A stretch of 64,000 nucleotides of DNA from NCBI GenBank assembly GCA_022264855.1, contig JABYQU010000016.1, positions 62,001 to 126,000 on the forward strand. Reading direction: 5' to 3'. Both the position numbers and the translations under genes were made by a program. Source of the stretch: Lenzites betulinus (Eukaryota > Basidiomycota > Agaricomycetes > Polyporales > Polyporaceae). Of the stretch, positions 40,920 through 52,526 are shown piece by piece. How positions within the stretch are numbered: position 1 is the stretch's first letter; the number at the start of each line of letters is the position of its first letter. The notes under the pieces were generated by a model. It saw nothing but the letters and a program-made list of their open reading frames with translations. It searched no databases and was not told the DNA's origin.

Positions 40920-43154
40920 ATGAGCTCCGCCACATCTCTTTTGACGTTCTCCGCCGCCGGTCTCTTATTCGCCCGCGTCGCCTTCGCCGCTACTATAGGG
41001 CCTGTTACTGACCTCACGATATCAAACGGAGACATATCGCCCGATGGCTTCACGCGTGCAGCCGTCGTTGTAAACGACGTCTTCCCTGGGCCTCTCATCA
41101 CAGGGAACAAGGTAAGGGATATCAAACAGCTTCAAGTCGCCTTTCATACTTATGTCATTCTTCATCCAGGGCGACAACTTCCAGATTAATGTCATCGACA
41201 ACCTCACTAATGAAACGATGCTCAAGTCCACGACCGTCGTAAGCACATCCTCTCGTCATTAAACGCATGTGCACTAATGAGGTGACGCGTCTGCTTCCAT
41301 AGCATTGGCACGGATTCTTCCAGCACGGAACGAACTGGGCTGATGGCGCGGCATTTGTGAACCAATGTCCTATCGCTACGGGAAACTCTTTCCTATACGA
41401 CTTCACCGCAACAGATCAGGCTGGTTAGTATCGTGTTCTACAAATTCCCATTATGCGATGCTTACGCTCGCACCTCGCAGGAACCTTCTGGTATCATAGC
41501 CATCTCTCTACGCAGTATTGCGATGGCCTGCGCGGGCCCATGGTCGTATATGATCCTAGTGACCCTCACGCCGACCTCTATGACGTGGACGATGGTACGC
41601 TCCACCCGAATTCGTTCTGCTAGTAACATCTAATGAAGGCTCCCAGAAACGACGGTCATCACTTTGGCTGATTGGTACCACACCGCCGCCAAGCTTGGTG
41701 CAGCCTTCCCGTGAGTCACATCCATTCTTGCAGCGTTCAGTCGTGCTTATGGAGCATATAGCATTGGATCCGATTCTACGTTAATCAACGGCCTTGGTCG
41801 CTTCACTGGGGGCAACAGCAGTGACCTTGCGGTCATCAGCGTCGAGCAGGGGAAACGGTCAGTCGCGCGTACTCCTTCATATGTCCGAATGCTGACGCAT
41901 TGGGCATGCAGCTATCGCTTCCGTCTGGTCTCGATCTCCTGCGACCCCAACTACGTTTTCTCCATTGATGGGCACAACATGACCATTATCGAGGTCGATG
42001 CTGTGAACCACGAACCCCTCACCGTCGACTCCATCCAGATTTATGCCGGCCAGAGATACTCGTTTGTTGTACGTCTCACATCCGCTTGGAACGCTCGTAG
42101 ATGTCTTACTGAATACATTTCTAGCTCACGGCAGATCAGGATGTCGACAACTACTGGATCAGGGCACTCCCTAGCGCAGGCACTGTTTCGTTCTCGGGCG
42201 GTGTCAACTCCGCCATCCTCCGTTACAGCGGCGCTTCTGAGGTAGAGCCCACTACTGAAGAGGTCACCAGCACCAACCCCCTCGTCGAAAGCAGCCTTGT
42301 ACCGCTTGACGACCCCGCAGCTGTACGTGCATTGGTGTTCTCATGTTTGTAAACGTCTTCTGACATTCACCTTTAAGCCCGGTGACCCCGTTGTTGGTGG
42401 TGTCGATTATGCGATGAACCTCGACTTCGCCTTCGTAAGTACCCCGACCTATCCCCTCTAGCGCTGGCTAACTGTTTGCTGTACAGGACGGCACTAACTT
42501 CTTCATCAATGACGTTGCATTCGTCCCCCCCTCCGTCCCTGTTCTCCTCCAAATCCTGAGCGGAGCGTCGTCGGCAGCTGACCTCCTGCCGAGCGGCAGC
42601 GTCTTCACTCTGCCGTCCAACTCGACGATCGAAATCTCTTTCCCTATCACCGCGACAAACGCCCCCGGCGCGCCCCACCCCTTCCACTTGCACGGTGTAC
42701 GTAGCGCTGCCCTCTGTCTCTGTCTTCTTGCTCACGGATATCTCTGCAGCACACCTTCTCCATCGTTCGTACCGCGGGCAGCGACGAGGCCAACTATGTC
42801 AACCCTGTGCGCCGCGATGTCGTGAACACCGGCACTGCCGGTGACAACGTCACCATCCGCTTCACGGTACGTGTCATCTTACATCGCGAGGTCATCGATG
42901 ATCCTAATCGTGTTCTTGTACTCAGACGGACAACGCCGGCCCATGGTTCCTCCATTGCCACATCGACTTTCATCTCGAGGCCGGCTTTGCCATCGTCTTC
43001 AGCGAAGACACGGCGGATGTCGCATCCATCAACACCCCCTCCAGTACGTCGCTAACGCTTCTCTTTCCTGACGTACTCGTCTAACTCGATATGTGTAGCG
43101 GCTTGGAGCGACCTGTGCCCTACATACAACGCACTTGACTCGGCGGATTTGTGA
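40920..43154 (+). CDS. lcc: laccase (multicopper oxidase), second tandem copy
   Basis: Paralogue of the upstream laccase with the same organisation: signal peptide ([18 protein letters not shown]), then [19 protein letters not shown] and four copper blocks [29 protein letters not shown] and [12 protein letters not shown]. The axial residue is Phe, again class 3. Thirteen exons join in phase to about 520 residues, ending YNALDSADL at 43154. Intron positions match the first copy apart from an extra 55-base intron at 42323-42377 between AA and PGDPVVGG. Copy 2 is a few residues shorter before the HPFHLHG block ([15 protein letters not shown] against [16 protein letters not shown] in copy 1). The pair probably arose by tandem duplication and then diverged; differing promoters suggest different induction. 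Confidence 0.96.
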
Positions 43155-43610
43155 GCTCATTGGCGGGACATTGGTGCCAATAATCAAAACGGACACTATT
43201 TCGGACGCTTTTATTTAGGGTCGTTGTTGACAAGTATCTCGTTGTAATCCTTACTGTCACTAGACAATGTAGGGGAGACGAATATACGCTATAGCATGGA
43301 TTGCAAAAGATGGATTGAGAGTGCGCGTGTTTCGTTGCGTTTGCACGAGCTTTTGGCAGCGAGCGCGAAGCATAGTATTGTAATCTAGAGTATACAAAAC
43401 ATCTCCTCCGGGGCTCTTTTGTCCTTCATGCTCACAAGCCCGGGAGGGTTGTATACATCATGAAGAGGCTCTATTCCATCTTCGCGCGCACAGAGCCAGT
43501 GAACGTCAACGAAGACTTTACGGCGCAACCTATCATTATGCCCGAATGCCCCGACCCCCGGCTGACTTGTGTTCAGGCGTCCATGGCATTGTCAACTTCT
43601 AGTAAAACAA
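43155..43610. other. 3' flank of laccase 2
   Basis: Holds the laccase 2 3' region. A 52-codon plus-strand frame at 43460-43618 is too short to support alone. Confidence 0.5.
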
Positions 43611-44015
43611 TTACCTAAAAATCGGGGCCGAACAACGCAGGTATAAGCTGGCAAGCAGCGACACACAAATAGTAAGGAGGATAAACGTCATAAACATAGA
43701 AGAGTGAAGGGACGTCTCGCCAGTGCATCGTGTGCCACCTATTGCAGGTACAGAATCCAGTGCCCGCGGAGGCATATGGATAGACGGGACGCCCACACGA
43801 GATGAGTTACAAGTGCAGGTGAGACCGGCAGAAGTAGCCAGAGACAGGAGCTCAGCTTGGAGCTGAGGGATGCGCGCAGGTGAGACAGGTATGCGCAGAG
43901 GGTTAGACCAGCGCGAAGTTGAATAGAGTACCACGTCGCCCGCAGGATGCAGGCTCCAAAATTCCTGACACGTGAGGATGGCCTGTGCCAGGGTGGGGAG
44001 GCGGATCTGCGACAT
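43611..44015 (-). CDS. hypothetical single-exon protein with C-terminal membrane helix
   Basis: Not recognised. A 134-residue uninterrupted frame starting MSQIRLPTLAQAILTCQEFW; the N-terminal half has a mixed, protein-like composition (HPAGDVVLYSTSRWSNPLR), the middle is Ser/Thr/Cys-rich, and the end carries a likely transmembrane segment (MFMTFILLTICVSLLASLYL) followed by a short basic tail. This suggests a tail-anchored protein, if it is expressed. No TATA box or intron helps the case. It may be a chance frame. Confidence 0.35.
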   Translation of the reverse strand: MSQIRLPTLAQAILTCQEFWSLHPAGDVVLYSTSRWSNPLRIPVSPARIPQLQAELLSLATSAGLTCTCNSSRVGVPSIHMPPRALDSVPAIGGTRCTGETSLHSSMFMTFILLTICVSLLASLYLRCSAPIFR

Positions 44016-47000
44016 ACTTATTTTTCAAGCAGCGATCGCCGATTGTTGTGATTAGCTCCATAAGGCGGCCCTAATCCTCTCAATCCGCATATGCCTTGGG
44101 TGTGAGTAATATCGCCTTCTGATGAATGCATACAAGAATTCCTCCCAAAGATACCTCCGAAGACTCCTGGTGCCACACGGGTTCATTTGACGTTCTCTTC
44201 CTGACGTCCATGCTTGCCCTTCCAGCATATGAGAGTACACTTTCAAGTTCAGCTTAGGGTGCGTTCTGGACACGCACTCGCATCGGAGTAGATCACTCAC
44301 GCAGCCCAGTAAGAGGGTCGATGTCTGATAGTAGTACGTGACCAGAGTCCTAGGTGGCAGTCAACGCCAAGTCAACCACGAATATTCACTTGCACAGCAA
44401 CACATACGCATATTGGGGATGTAGAGAAACTGGTCCTATTTCTAGGTAGTATGAGAGTGAAGGTGGCCACAAGGCTCCACAAGGACGGCGGCCACGGCAG
44501 GTGGCTGCTTTGTATGCTATACTAATGGTACTGACTTCTACTTACTTACCCTTTACTACAATTTGTAGCCCCGCTAAGCGCTTGACATGCCGGCGGGCTT
44601 CGACGGACTCACTCATTGACCAATACTACTTGGGCTTTTGACCGGCGACGCCAACGTGTTTGATATGGCCAGAGAATTTGACATTACGAGTGCCAGTACT
44701 GGTCTGAATTGTGAGTGTAGTTGTTCGTCCGTCTTCTAAACAGCATGTAGTGCCGTGGAGACTCGTACTAAGCAGTTCCAGTAACACATCTGGGATACGC
44801 GCCCTCGGTAGTAAATAATTTTAATACTTCGCAGTTTCGGCCGTCTCAGGTTCTCCGCTTTCTCACCACCTTGACTAACGCGAGGATCTCAATGCTCTGA
44901 CTTAACGCTGGTTGAAACATGCTTCGCCATTGTTTACTTTCTCCAAAGACTCAGCTACCTTTTGCCTATGACTTCTTTCTGCGCCTCCTCGCCACTACTC
45001 CTGAGCTCTCATCCCGCTGGTCTGGGTTGCTAGTCACTCGTCATTCTTTGATACAGCTTTACCTCTAACATCAACGAGAATTACCGATCGGGCGGCCAGT
45101 GCATCATCGCTGGCTGTTTGCACGCTGACATCTGTATGTTTGTCGCGGATAGCTTTAAGTACGACAACAAATATTCACAAGATGCACATTGATACGGCGA
45201 GTCACCTGTCCTTGCCTCCCGCTCCTCCTTGCGATTTGTTCACCTTCTGTAGCAGTGACATTCCGTGCGAGGTCACCGGGATCTCAATCTTGAAACTATC
45301 TTTCCTGGGCATGGCGATCCAATCCAGCATCCACCTGACGCAGAGCCAGGCAAGCGTATCACTACGCGATCTACAATGTCGGACGCAGGCATCCACATCT
45401 ACGGCATTTCCCCAGTCTAAGTCATGCCCCTAGTACTAAACTACTCACCACGTGCGGACGATCGCAAGATCCATGCGATCGGATTCGCACTATGTACGGA
45501 GCGCCCACAAGTGGCAAGTGCTCCCGTCTACCGATCGCCGAGACTCGCTGACTTGCACTTGGCCTGTCCACAGTCTCGCCGCTCTCACCCACCAAGTCTC
45601 TCGGCAGCGCCCAGCGCGCATGTATTGTACGTACGGAAACCCGCTCCTCCCCCGTTTCATCTTCAAAGCACAGAAGTCTGAGCTCATGACACCCCGGCTG
45701 ATGCAAGTCTTACTATCGGAGACATCACGATTCACCAAAGTTAAACGTAGGTTTACGCTCATAGCGCCCAGACAGAAAGCCGCGTCACGGCCCTACAGCA
45801 CCCGTCACCTGTGGAATGATACATCCCTTCCGACGTCTGTCTCCCGCAGCCGCACGCACACGGTCTCTCAGGGGGGCGGATCCTGGCATCCCCGCCTCCG
45901 ATGGCAGTCGGAGGTTCGAGATGCCGTGGCGATCCCAACCGGATGGGCGCACTCGGGGTTTCCAGGTACACCTGCAGGATCTCAGCCGCCCGCCTCGGCA
46001 TCCGACGCCGTCATCTTCGCCGTACATATATCCGCCACGCATCCGTCCGCCAGAAGGTGGCAAGAAGCCGCATGAAGGTGTGTCGATGATGATCGCCATA
46101 TCTGCACATGCCACACGAGGCACAAGGGCAACCTCGGGCAGGTGCGCACGCCAGATTATCAGCACCCCGCCTTCCCAACTCCAGCGTGCGCACCCCGGGT
46201 GGTCGCGAGTCAGCGAGGCGATCACTCCCGTGGGCCGTGGTGTGAACCCCCGCAGATGGTGGCGCGCTCGAAGTATAAGACCGCGTGCCTTCGCAGGTCG
46301 AACAATTCACTCAAGAGTCAACTGCCCAAGACTGGACTGAGGTCGTGCTCAGTACTCAATGCGCGCACTGAGACAAGAGCGCGGCGAGGGTATTATCTAT
46401 ACCCCGGCGACCATGGAACAGAGACACGCGCGGTGTCAGGCCTCAGGACCCACCGAGCCGGCGATCCCAGCCCCCGGGCGAAGAGGTGTCGTACCCGCCC
46501 AAGTGCGTACGTACGTACCGTCTCAACATAGCAAGTACTGCCAATGGGTGCGGCCTTCTGCCCGGCGCGCCCGCCCGTCTCCGCTGCCCTGCCATCTCCG
46601 CGGTGCTGCACAAGACCCGCCTCACAGAGCCCGTGTGCGTCGATCACGCTGATCCTCGAGCTCGCCGATCGCGCTAGCCGAGGTTCCCCGGACTTCGATC
46701 GATGTACGTGTATCCTGCATATGTCATGGCATTATCCCGCGGTCCCTCTCGAGCCCGCGCTATGTCCCACCTTGCGAACTCTGCGAACTCTGCGGGCTGG
46801 GACATACGACACTCGTCGCTGAGTCGCTCTCGTCGTCTTTCAACCATCTCACCCGCCAGCACATTTCAGCCGTCCACCGCGCCCAGATCAAGACTCCGGT
46901 CCTCCCCCAATACGCCGGCGCATAGCCCCCGGGGCCGCAGTGTGAGCCAGCGTGAGCCCCGCCCGCACTCCTCGGAGGTATCAGTCAGGCCCACGGCACG

Positions 47001-47711
47001 GCCATGCGGGGTCGTCAGCGCCATGACCGTATGACGCCAGCGGTCGGTCAGTGCGGTCACTCGCGGCGGCGCCTCGCGCGGGGTTATGCCATAGTTTTAA
47101 TGGCAATGCGCGGATTGATATTCTCGTCGGGGCCGACGGGGTTGTTCGGCATGATTCGCGGTGGGTGGGCATGCCAGGTCAAATTCGCGTATCAGCCAGC
47201 GCAGTGGCCCGTGGGGGATACTGTATAACGGATTTGCGGTATATCATTTGCATGCGGAGAGAGAACTTGGCACACGAGCGGACATGAGAGCGACAACAGA
47301 GCATGTACGGGACAACGATAGGGTATGACGAGAGCGGCGGTTTGTGCAGAACGAGACGCAAACAAATCACACTGCACAGACACAGACAGAGCATAGCTAG
47401 TAGAGGGTAGAAATGATGATACGCGACGGGGTGATTAGGGCTGCACGGCATGGAAACTATGAGCCCGATGCGGATGACATGCGAGACACAACCAGGACTG
47501 ACAGAAACGCAGAAACAACAACAACACGCTGATCCGGGGCGCAACCAGGCCCACACGGCGATGAGTCCGCGTACGTGAACACTGAACCCACCGCAACGAG
47601 AACGAGTCTGGCGATCACGGGCGCAGAGGCACAGAGCAAGCACCGTGCCAGCGCCCGGCAACAAGACTTTCCAGACGACCGCGGCCCCGCGTCCGAGGCG
47701 CAGGCGCGAGC
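44016..47711. other. gene-poor intergenic region
   Basis: About 3.7 kb with no supported gene. Composition changes from AT-balanced (44-45.4 kb) to GC-rich (45.4-47.2 kb). Short frames overlap on both strands with no domain. A small CGAACTCTG direct repeat lies near 46774-46792. The last ~500 bases are the C2H2 gene's 3' flank. Confidence 0.5.
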
Positions 47712-50111
47712 CTACACCTCCGAGGCCCCCTCCAACACCGTCCAGCCCGCGACGGACTGGTGCATGTTTTGGAACGCAGGCCGCAGGCGCGGCGTGCCCA
47801 CGCCCTTCCCGCGCGCGCCACACTCGCACCCGGCCACCTCGCACCCGCCGTCCCCGTCCCTGTCCGCATCATCGTCCTCATCCTCGTCATCGTCCCGCTC
47901 CGCGTCCTCCTCATCGTCCGACGGCGTGTCCACCTCCATCGGCAGACCGCGCGGCCCGCGCGCCCGTGGCGAGGGGTACGGCCGCGCGCGCACGTCGGGC
48001 GACGACTCCGCGCGGCGCCTGCGCTGGGCGTGGTCCGGCCGCGGGTCCCACGCGTAGCGCGCGCGCGCGCTCGACACGCGGTGCGCGGGCGGGCGCTCGC
48101 CGCGCACGAACGACTCTGCACGCGCGGGCGGGTGTCCCGGGCCCTCGAGCTCGTCCGCGTCGTACTCGCACGCGGACCACGGCGGGGACGGCGCGCGCAT
48201 CACCGCGTCGTTGTCCGCGTCGATTTCGCGTGCGGGCGCCTTCGAGTTCTCTGGGGCGAATGCGCGCGAGGCGGAGCGGGCGGAGGCGGGGTAGGTCGTG
48301 GCGGCGGAGAGCGCGAGGGGCGGCTGGGAGTAGCTCTGGTGCTGGTAGTACGGCTGGAGCTGCGGCTGAGAACCGTAGCGCGCGGGGGATGCGGTGCGGA
48401 AGGAGGTGCTGGGGAGGCTGCGGGGCGTGGGCGGGAAGGGGGAGGTGACGGCGGACATGGGGGACGGGAGCGGGGACGGGGAGCGCGAGGAGGAGGGCGA
48501 GGGGGAGAAGGAGGACGCGCGCGAGACGGACGGCGAGCCGGAGCCTGAGAGCGAGGCGGCGAAGGAGCGGGCGTCGCAGTGCGCGCGCCGGCGGCTTGCG
48601 CCAGGCCCGCCTTGTGAGACCGCCGATGCGGACGGCGATGGGGGCTCGTGCGCCGCGGGCTGGACCATGCGCGCGACGACGTCGCGCCGGCGCGCGGTGA
48701 GGTGGTTCCGGTAGTGTCGGCGCATGTTCGAGTTCACGTTGAACTTCCTGTTGCAGCCGGGGAATGCACAAGTGAACGCTAAAATAGGACACGCAGCACG
48801 CACGTCAGCCACGGCCCGTCCCTTTGCATTACAGCACGAGCAGGAGATGTGCTTACGCTTCGCGCCCGTATGGGTGTTCACATGGATCGCGAGGCTGCTC
48901 GGGCGGTTGAACCGTTTGTTGCAGTGCGGGCAGCAGTGTCGCCGCTCGCTGTCGTCTGTCGCGCTTGCCTTCCCCCGCGCAGATCCACCAGGAGCCTCCG
49001 ACGCGATCGCAGACGCACGCGCGATCTGCGCCTCCGCCTCTCGCTCGCTTTCTGGGTAGCGGATTTTCCCAGGGCCGCCCGTGACGTTCGCAGCCCCACC
49101 CGTACTTGGCCCGGCGCGGCTGGCGTGCGCATGGGCGTAGTACGGGGCGTGGGTGGGGGTGAGAGCGGACGCCGCGCTCGCCCCGGACACGTACGGCAGG
49201 TATCGCGGGGGCTCGCGCGGCGCGGGCCCCCGGCTGCTCGTGGGGCCCTGGGTGCGCGCGTCCGCCGTGCCAGTGCTTGCTTGGCGCTCCAGCCTGGGTG
49301 CGTGGGGAGCGCGGCTCCGCGTGAGGACGGACACGAGCTCGTCGGCAGGGCTCTGGATCGAGCGTGCCGTGGCGTGCGGGAGTGCGCTCGGGATGGCCGA
49401 GGGGTGGCCCGAGGCCAGGGAAGGCGGGTAAGCCGGCGCCGAGGACGGGCCTGCGAGCGCGTATGCGGGTGTTGCGGCTTCCCCGGGCGCTGGGGGTTTC
49501 GAGCCGACGGGCTCACGGCGCGTGCTGTGGGAGGAATGCGAGTAGCGGGGCGAGTCGAGCGCGCGTTCTTGCTGCAGGTCGTGCCCGGGCGGAGGCCGCC
49601 AGCTGCGGACGTGTTGCTGTGGCTGCTGCTGCTGGCGCGGCGTGGGTGAATCATGTGAAGGGTAGTCCTGCGGCGGCGGGGGATACGACGCCACCGCGGC
49701 GGCGGCGCTGGAGCGGTCGCGAGGTGGGTGCTGGCTGGAATGTGCGTGCGCGTGCGGGCGAGCGGCGATCGTTATGGGCGACCTGCGCCCTTCGCGCGCG
49801 GCCGGGAGGACGTCGGGCGGCGAGTGTGGGCTGGGCTGCGGGGGATCGGCGTGAGCGGCGGTGGGGCAACCGCGGAGAAAGCTCGTGCGCAGACGTACAA
49901 AGGCGGGGCGCGTGCCGCTGTCTGCGCGGGCGACGGCGAGGGGCGCAAAGGACGCGGCGGGCTGCTGGGGCGGGGCGGCGAAGGACCCGCGGAAGAGGTC
50001 CTCTGCGGGCGCGGTGAGACGGCGGTCGGGTGCAGTAGTGCGGGGGCGCTCACCTGGGAAGAGTTCGTTGAGGCTCGGGAGGCCCTTGTCGGGCGAGGGC
50101 TCGGGCGGCAT
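47712..50111 (-). CDS. C2H2 zinc-finger transcription factor, two fingers, disordered flanks
   Basis: A probable DNA-binding regulator of about 773 residues in two exons (start 50111, MPPEPSPDKGLPSLNELFPG). Around residues 390-445 lie two adjacent fingers: CPHCNKRFNRPSSLAIH plus its second His (C-x2-C), and CAFPGCNRKFNVNSNMRRH plus its second His (C-x4-C), joined by a TGAKPF linker close to the canonical TGEKP. A 78-base intron (48779-48856) cuts that linker. The flanks are long and rich in Pro, Ser, Ala and His, as in many fungal regulators; the C-terminus has an acidic run (about 47880-47935) that could activate or bind partners, and a Cys-containing end. The reading frame also stays open upstream to 50465 through four 42-base repeats, so an N-terminal extension of 14-residue repeats is an alternative start; I prefer 50111 because each repeat contains a TATA-like box. 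The target genes are unknown. Confidence 0.85.
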   Translation of the reverse strand: MPPEPSPDKGLPSLNELFPGERPRTTAPDRRLTAPAEDLFRGSFAAPPQQPAASFAPLAVARADSGTRPAFVRLRTSFLRGCPTAAHADPPQPSPHSPPDVLPAAREGRRSPITIAARPHAHAHSSQHPPRDRSSAAAAVASYPPPPQDYPSHDSPTPRQQQQPQQHVRSWRPPPGHDLQQERALDSPRYSHSSHSTRREPVGSKPPAPGEAATPAYALAGPSSAPAYPPSLASGHPSAIPSALPHATARSIQSPADELVSVLTRSRAPHAPRLERQASTGTADARTQGPTSSRGPAPREPPRYLPYVSGASAASALTPTHAPYYAHAHASRAGPSTGGAANVTGGPGKIRYPESEREAEAQIARASAIASEAPGGSARGKASATDDSERRHCCPHCNKRFNRPSSLAIHVNTHTGAKRKHISCSCCNAKGRAVADVRAACPILAFTCAFPGCNRKFNVNSNMRRHYRNHLTARRRDVVARMVQPAAHEPPSPSASAVSQGGPGASRRRAHCDARSFAASLSGSGSPSVSRASSFSPSPSSSRSPSPLPSPMSAVTSPFPPTPRSLPSTSFRTASPARYGSQPQLQPYYQHQSYSQPPLALSAATTYPASARSASRAFAPENSKAPAREIDADNDAVMRAPSPPWSACEYDADELEGPGHPPARAESFVRGERPPAHRVSSARARYAWDPRPDHAQRRRRAESSPDVRARPYPSPRARGPRGLPMEVDTPSDDEEDAERDDDEDEDDDADRDGDGGCEVAGCECGARGKGVGTPRLRPAFQNMHQSVAGWTVLEGASEV

Positions 50112-50140
50112 GGCGTGGGCGGGGCGGGCGGGGGAGGAGG

Positions 50141-50308
50141 GTGGGTGGTTATATACGCGGGCGGTGGCGGCGGGAGAGTCGAGTGGGTGGTTATATACGC
50201 GGGCGGTGGCGGCGGGAGAGTCGAGTGGGTGGTTATATACGCGGGCGGTGGCGGCGGGAGAGTCGAGTGGGTGGTTATATACGCGGGCGGTGGCGGCGGG
50301 AGAGTCGA
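50141..50308 (-). repeat. four perfect 42-base repeats, each with a TATATAA box
   Basis: Units 50141-50182, 50183-50224, 50225-50266 and 50267-50308 are identical. On the minus strand each contains GCGTATATAACC, so TATATAA occurs at 50149-50155, 50191-50197, 50233-50239 and 50275-50281. The array ends 30 bases before the C2H2 start at 50111. It reads either as a quadruplicated core promoter or, since 42 is divisible by three and the frame is open, as a coding repeat of 14 residues (AATARVYNHPLDSP). Confidence 0.9.
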
Positions 50309-52502
50309 GGACAGGGCGATAGATATACTGGGGAGAGACGCCGCGGTTTCGAAATAGACAGCGATTTGCTTGTTCAGATCTGCGCGGGCGATGGGCAATC
50401 GTCGCCTCGGCCGTTCCCCGGCCTCCCCCTGCCCGATCCGGCCGTCCTCCTGCGTCCCCGCGCATCCCGCCGCGGCCTGTGCGACATCCGTCTGTGCTCT
50501 AATCCACTCTTCCTCCCGCCCCGTGCCACCGTTGATCTCCCCAGTCATTTCCCCACGACCCATGACGCCCCGCGCGGGCCTCGTCTCGTCGCAGCGCTGA
50601 CCTGCGCCATCATAGCCTCCTCGGCTGCCTCCCCTCCCCAATCTCGCGTGCCCATCCCGCCGGCTCTATAATATCCGCCTCGCCCTGCGACCCTCGACCG
50701 GCGCGACCGCACATCATCACCCCCACAGCCACACGCTCGCCGGCCAGGATCTGCGCACCCCTCCCATTGTCCATATGCATCCGACCGTCCGCACGCGCGC
50801 GCGCGGAGCTCACCTCGCCGAGGATCTGGCGTCATGCCCACTGCTCCGTATACACACGCTATAGCCTATTCCGCACGCAGACTGCGCGCGCAGACGCATC
50901 CTCGCGTGCGGAGAGTGCTCCCGTTCAAGGCGACGAACAGCGCAGGCGCGTGCGCGTGCGCATTATTATTGCTCGCGCTGATCCTATTCAGCGCTGCGCG
51001 CCCGCGCCCACTCCTCGCCGCGAGTTTATCCGGCGGGCCTGCTTGGAACTCGAATCGCGGGCTCGACGCAGTTCGGACGAGAACCAAGGTGACTGTCTGG
51101 CTGGGACTAGAACGGTGCGCGGACGAGAACGGCATTACCCAGAACGCGCTGGGTGGGTGGAATAGTGCGCGGGCGGCGGCGGCGGCGCTCGGCGGGATGT
51201 GCACCTCGGGCACAAGGAGGGACGCACCCTGCTCGGAAGCCGCCCCCAAGCTTCAGCGCTGCAGCTTCAGGCTCGTCCGCATGCGCTCGCGCGAAACGGG
51301 CGATGGGCGGGTGCCCGATCGGAGGAGAGCAGGCGTGCGCGCACAAGGGGGAACGACACCCCCGAAACGGGCCTCGTCGCCAGCGCGCCCGCGGGAGGCG
51401 AACAGTCGCGACGCCGTCGCTGCGTTGCCCTCTCCAGCTCTCTGACTCTCGCTGGCTTTCACGCTTCCAGGCTGCGCGCGAGCGCGACGCTCCGACGCGC
51501 GTCGGCGTCGGGTGCGTGCTTGGAAGCCGGCCGGGCCGGTATACGTATCGTGTCGTATGCGTCGTATGCGGCGAGGTGTTCCAGCAGAACGCCCGCGCGG
51601 CTCCCTGCGGCGGGGCGAGCAGCAACAGCGCGCGCGCGTCTGAAGGTGACCTTTGAAAGTGCCCGGGCCCAGTGGGGGAGGGGCGGCGCGTGGCGTTCCG
51701 CGCGCCTGCGCCTGCGCCCGCGCCTCTGTGGGGCGTGGCGGAGGCGGAGGGGCAGATCGCGCGCGTGCGCACAAACTACGGCGGAGGAGTCACAGTAAAA
51801 GGCACACACGCTAATGGGGTGTCCTCGGACAGTCTGGGGGGTGAGCGCGGCCCGCTCTGGCAGGAACGACAGGGGAACGCAGGTACTCACGACGCCGCAG
51901 CGGCCGCAGGCCGCACGCACGCACGCAGGGCAGGCGTCTGTTAGGCACCGCAGTGCGTCCGACGCGAGGAGAAGCGTGGGCGCCGGTCAGAGAGGGTATT
52001 CCGGGAAGGGCGCGTGGGGAGTGCGGAGGCGATGGCGGCGGCGATGGTGGACGATGTCCCTGCGGGCGAGGGCTGTCCAGAGGATGGATGGAGTGGCGGG
52101 CGCGGCGAGCGGCGGGCGGGCGCAGGGCGGGATTCGGGAGGAGGACTGGATAGATGCAGGCGCAGCGCTGATGAGCGCGAGCACGCGCGCGGCCTAGGAC
52201 GAATCGAGCAGGCGAGCGCGAGCACAATTGGGGCCGTCTGTCGATGTCGATGCGGGTGGGATTGGATATGGAGGAGGATTGTCGCTGTGATCGGCGGTCG
52301 ACGCGGACGAGGCGCGGATCCCCGGCTTCTGCCTCGACTCGCGCATGCGCGTGCGCGTAAGTAAGTAATGCATACATACACACGTCCCCAACAGCCAGCT
52401 GGTGCTCTTAATTTACGCGTGCGTGCGCCCCTGGGGCGCGAGCCTGGGGTCAATTGCAATTCAATAATCGATACTTACTGAATGGCATCACGCCCGCACG
52501 GG

Positions 52503-52526
52503 CACACGCACACGCACACGCACACG
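52503..52526. repeat. CACACG microsatellite
   Basis: About four CACACG hexamers in a row, outside any supported gene. Confidence 0.8.

Noticed and set aside
43460..43618. Plus-strand frame of 52 codons after laccase 2, beginning MKRLYSIFARTEP
   Set aside because: Protein-like at its start, but too short and without homology I can recognise.
45140..45433. Plus-strand frame of 97 codons
   Set aside because: Ordinary composition but no supporting feature.
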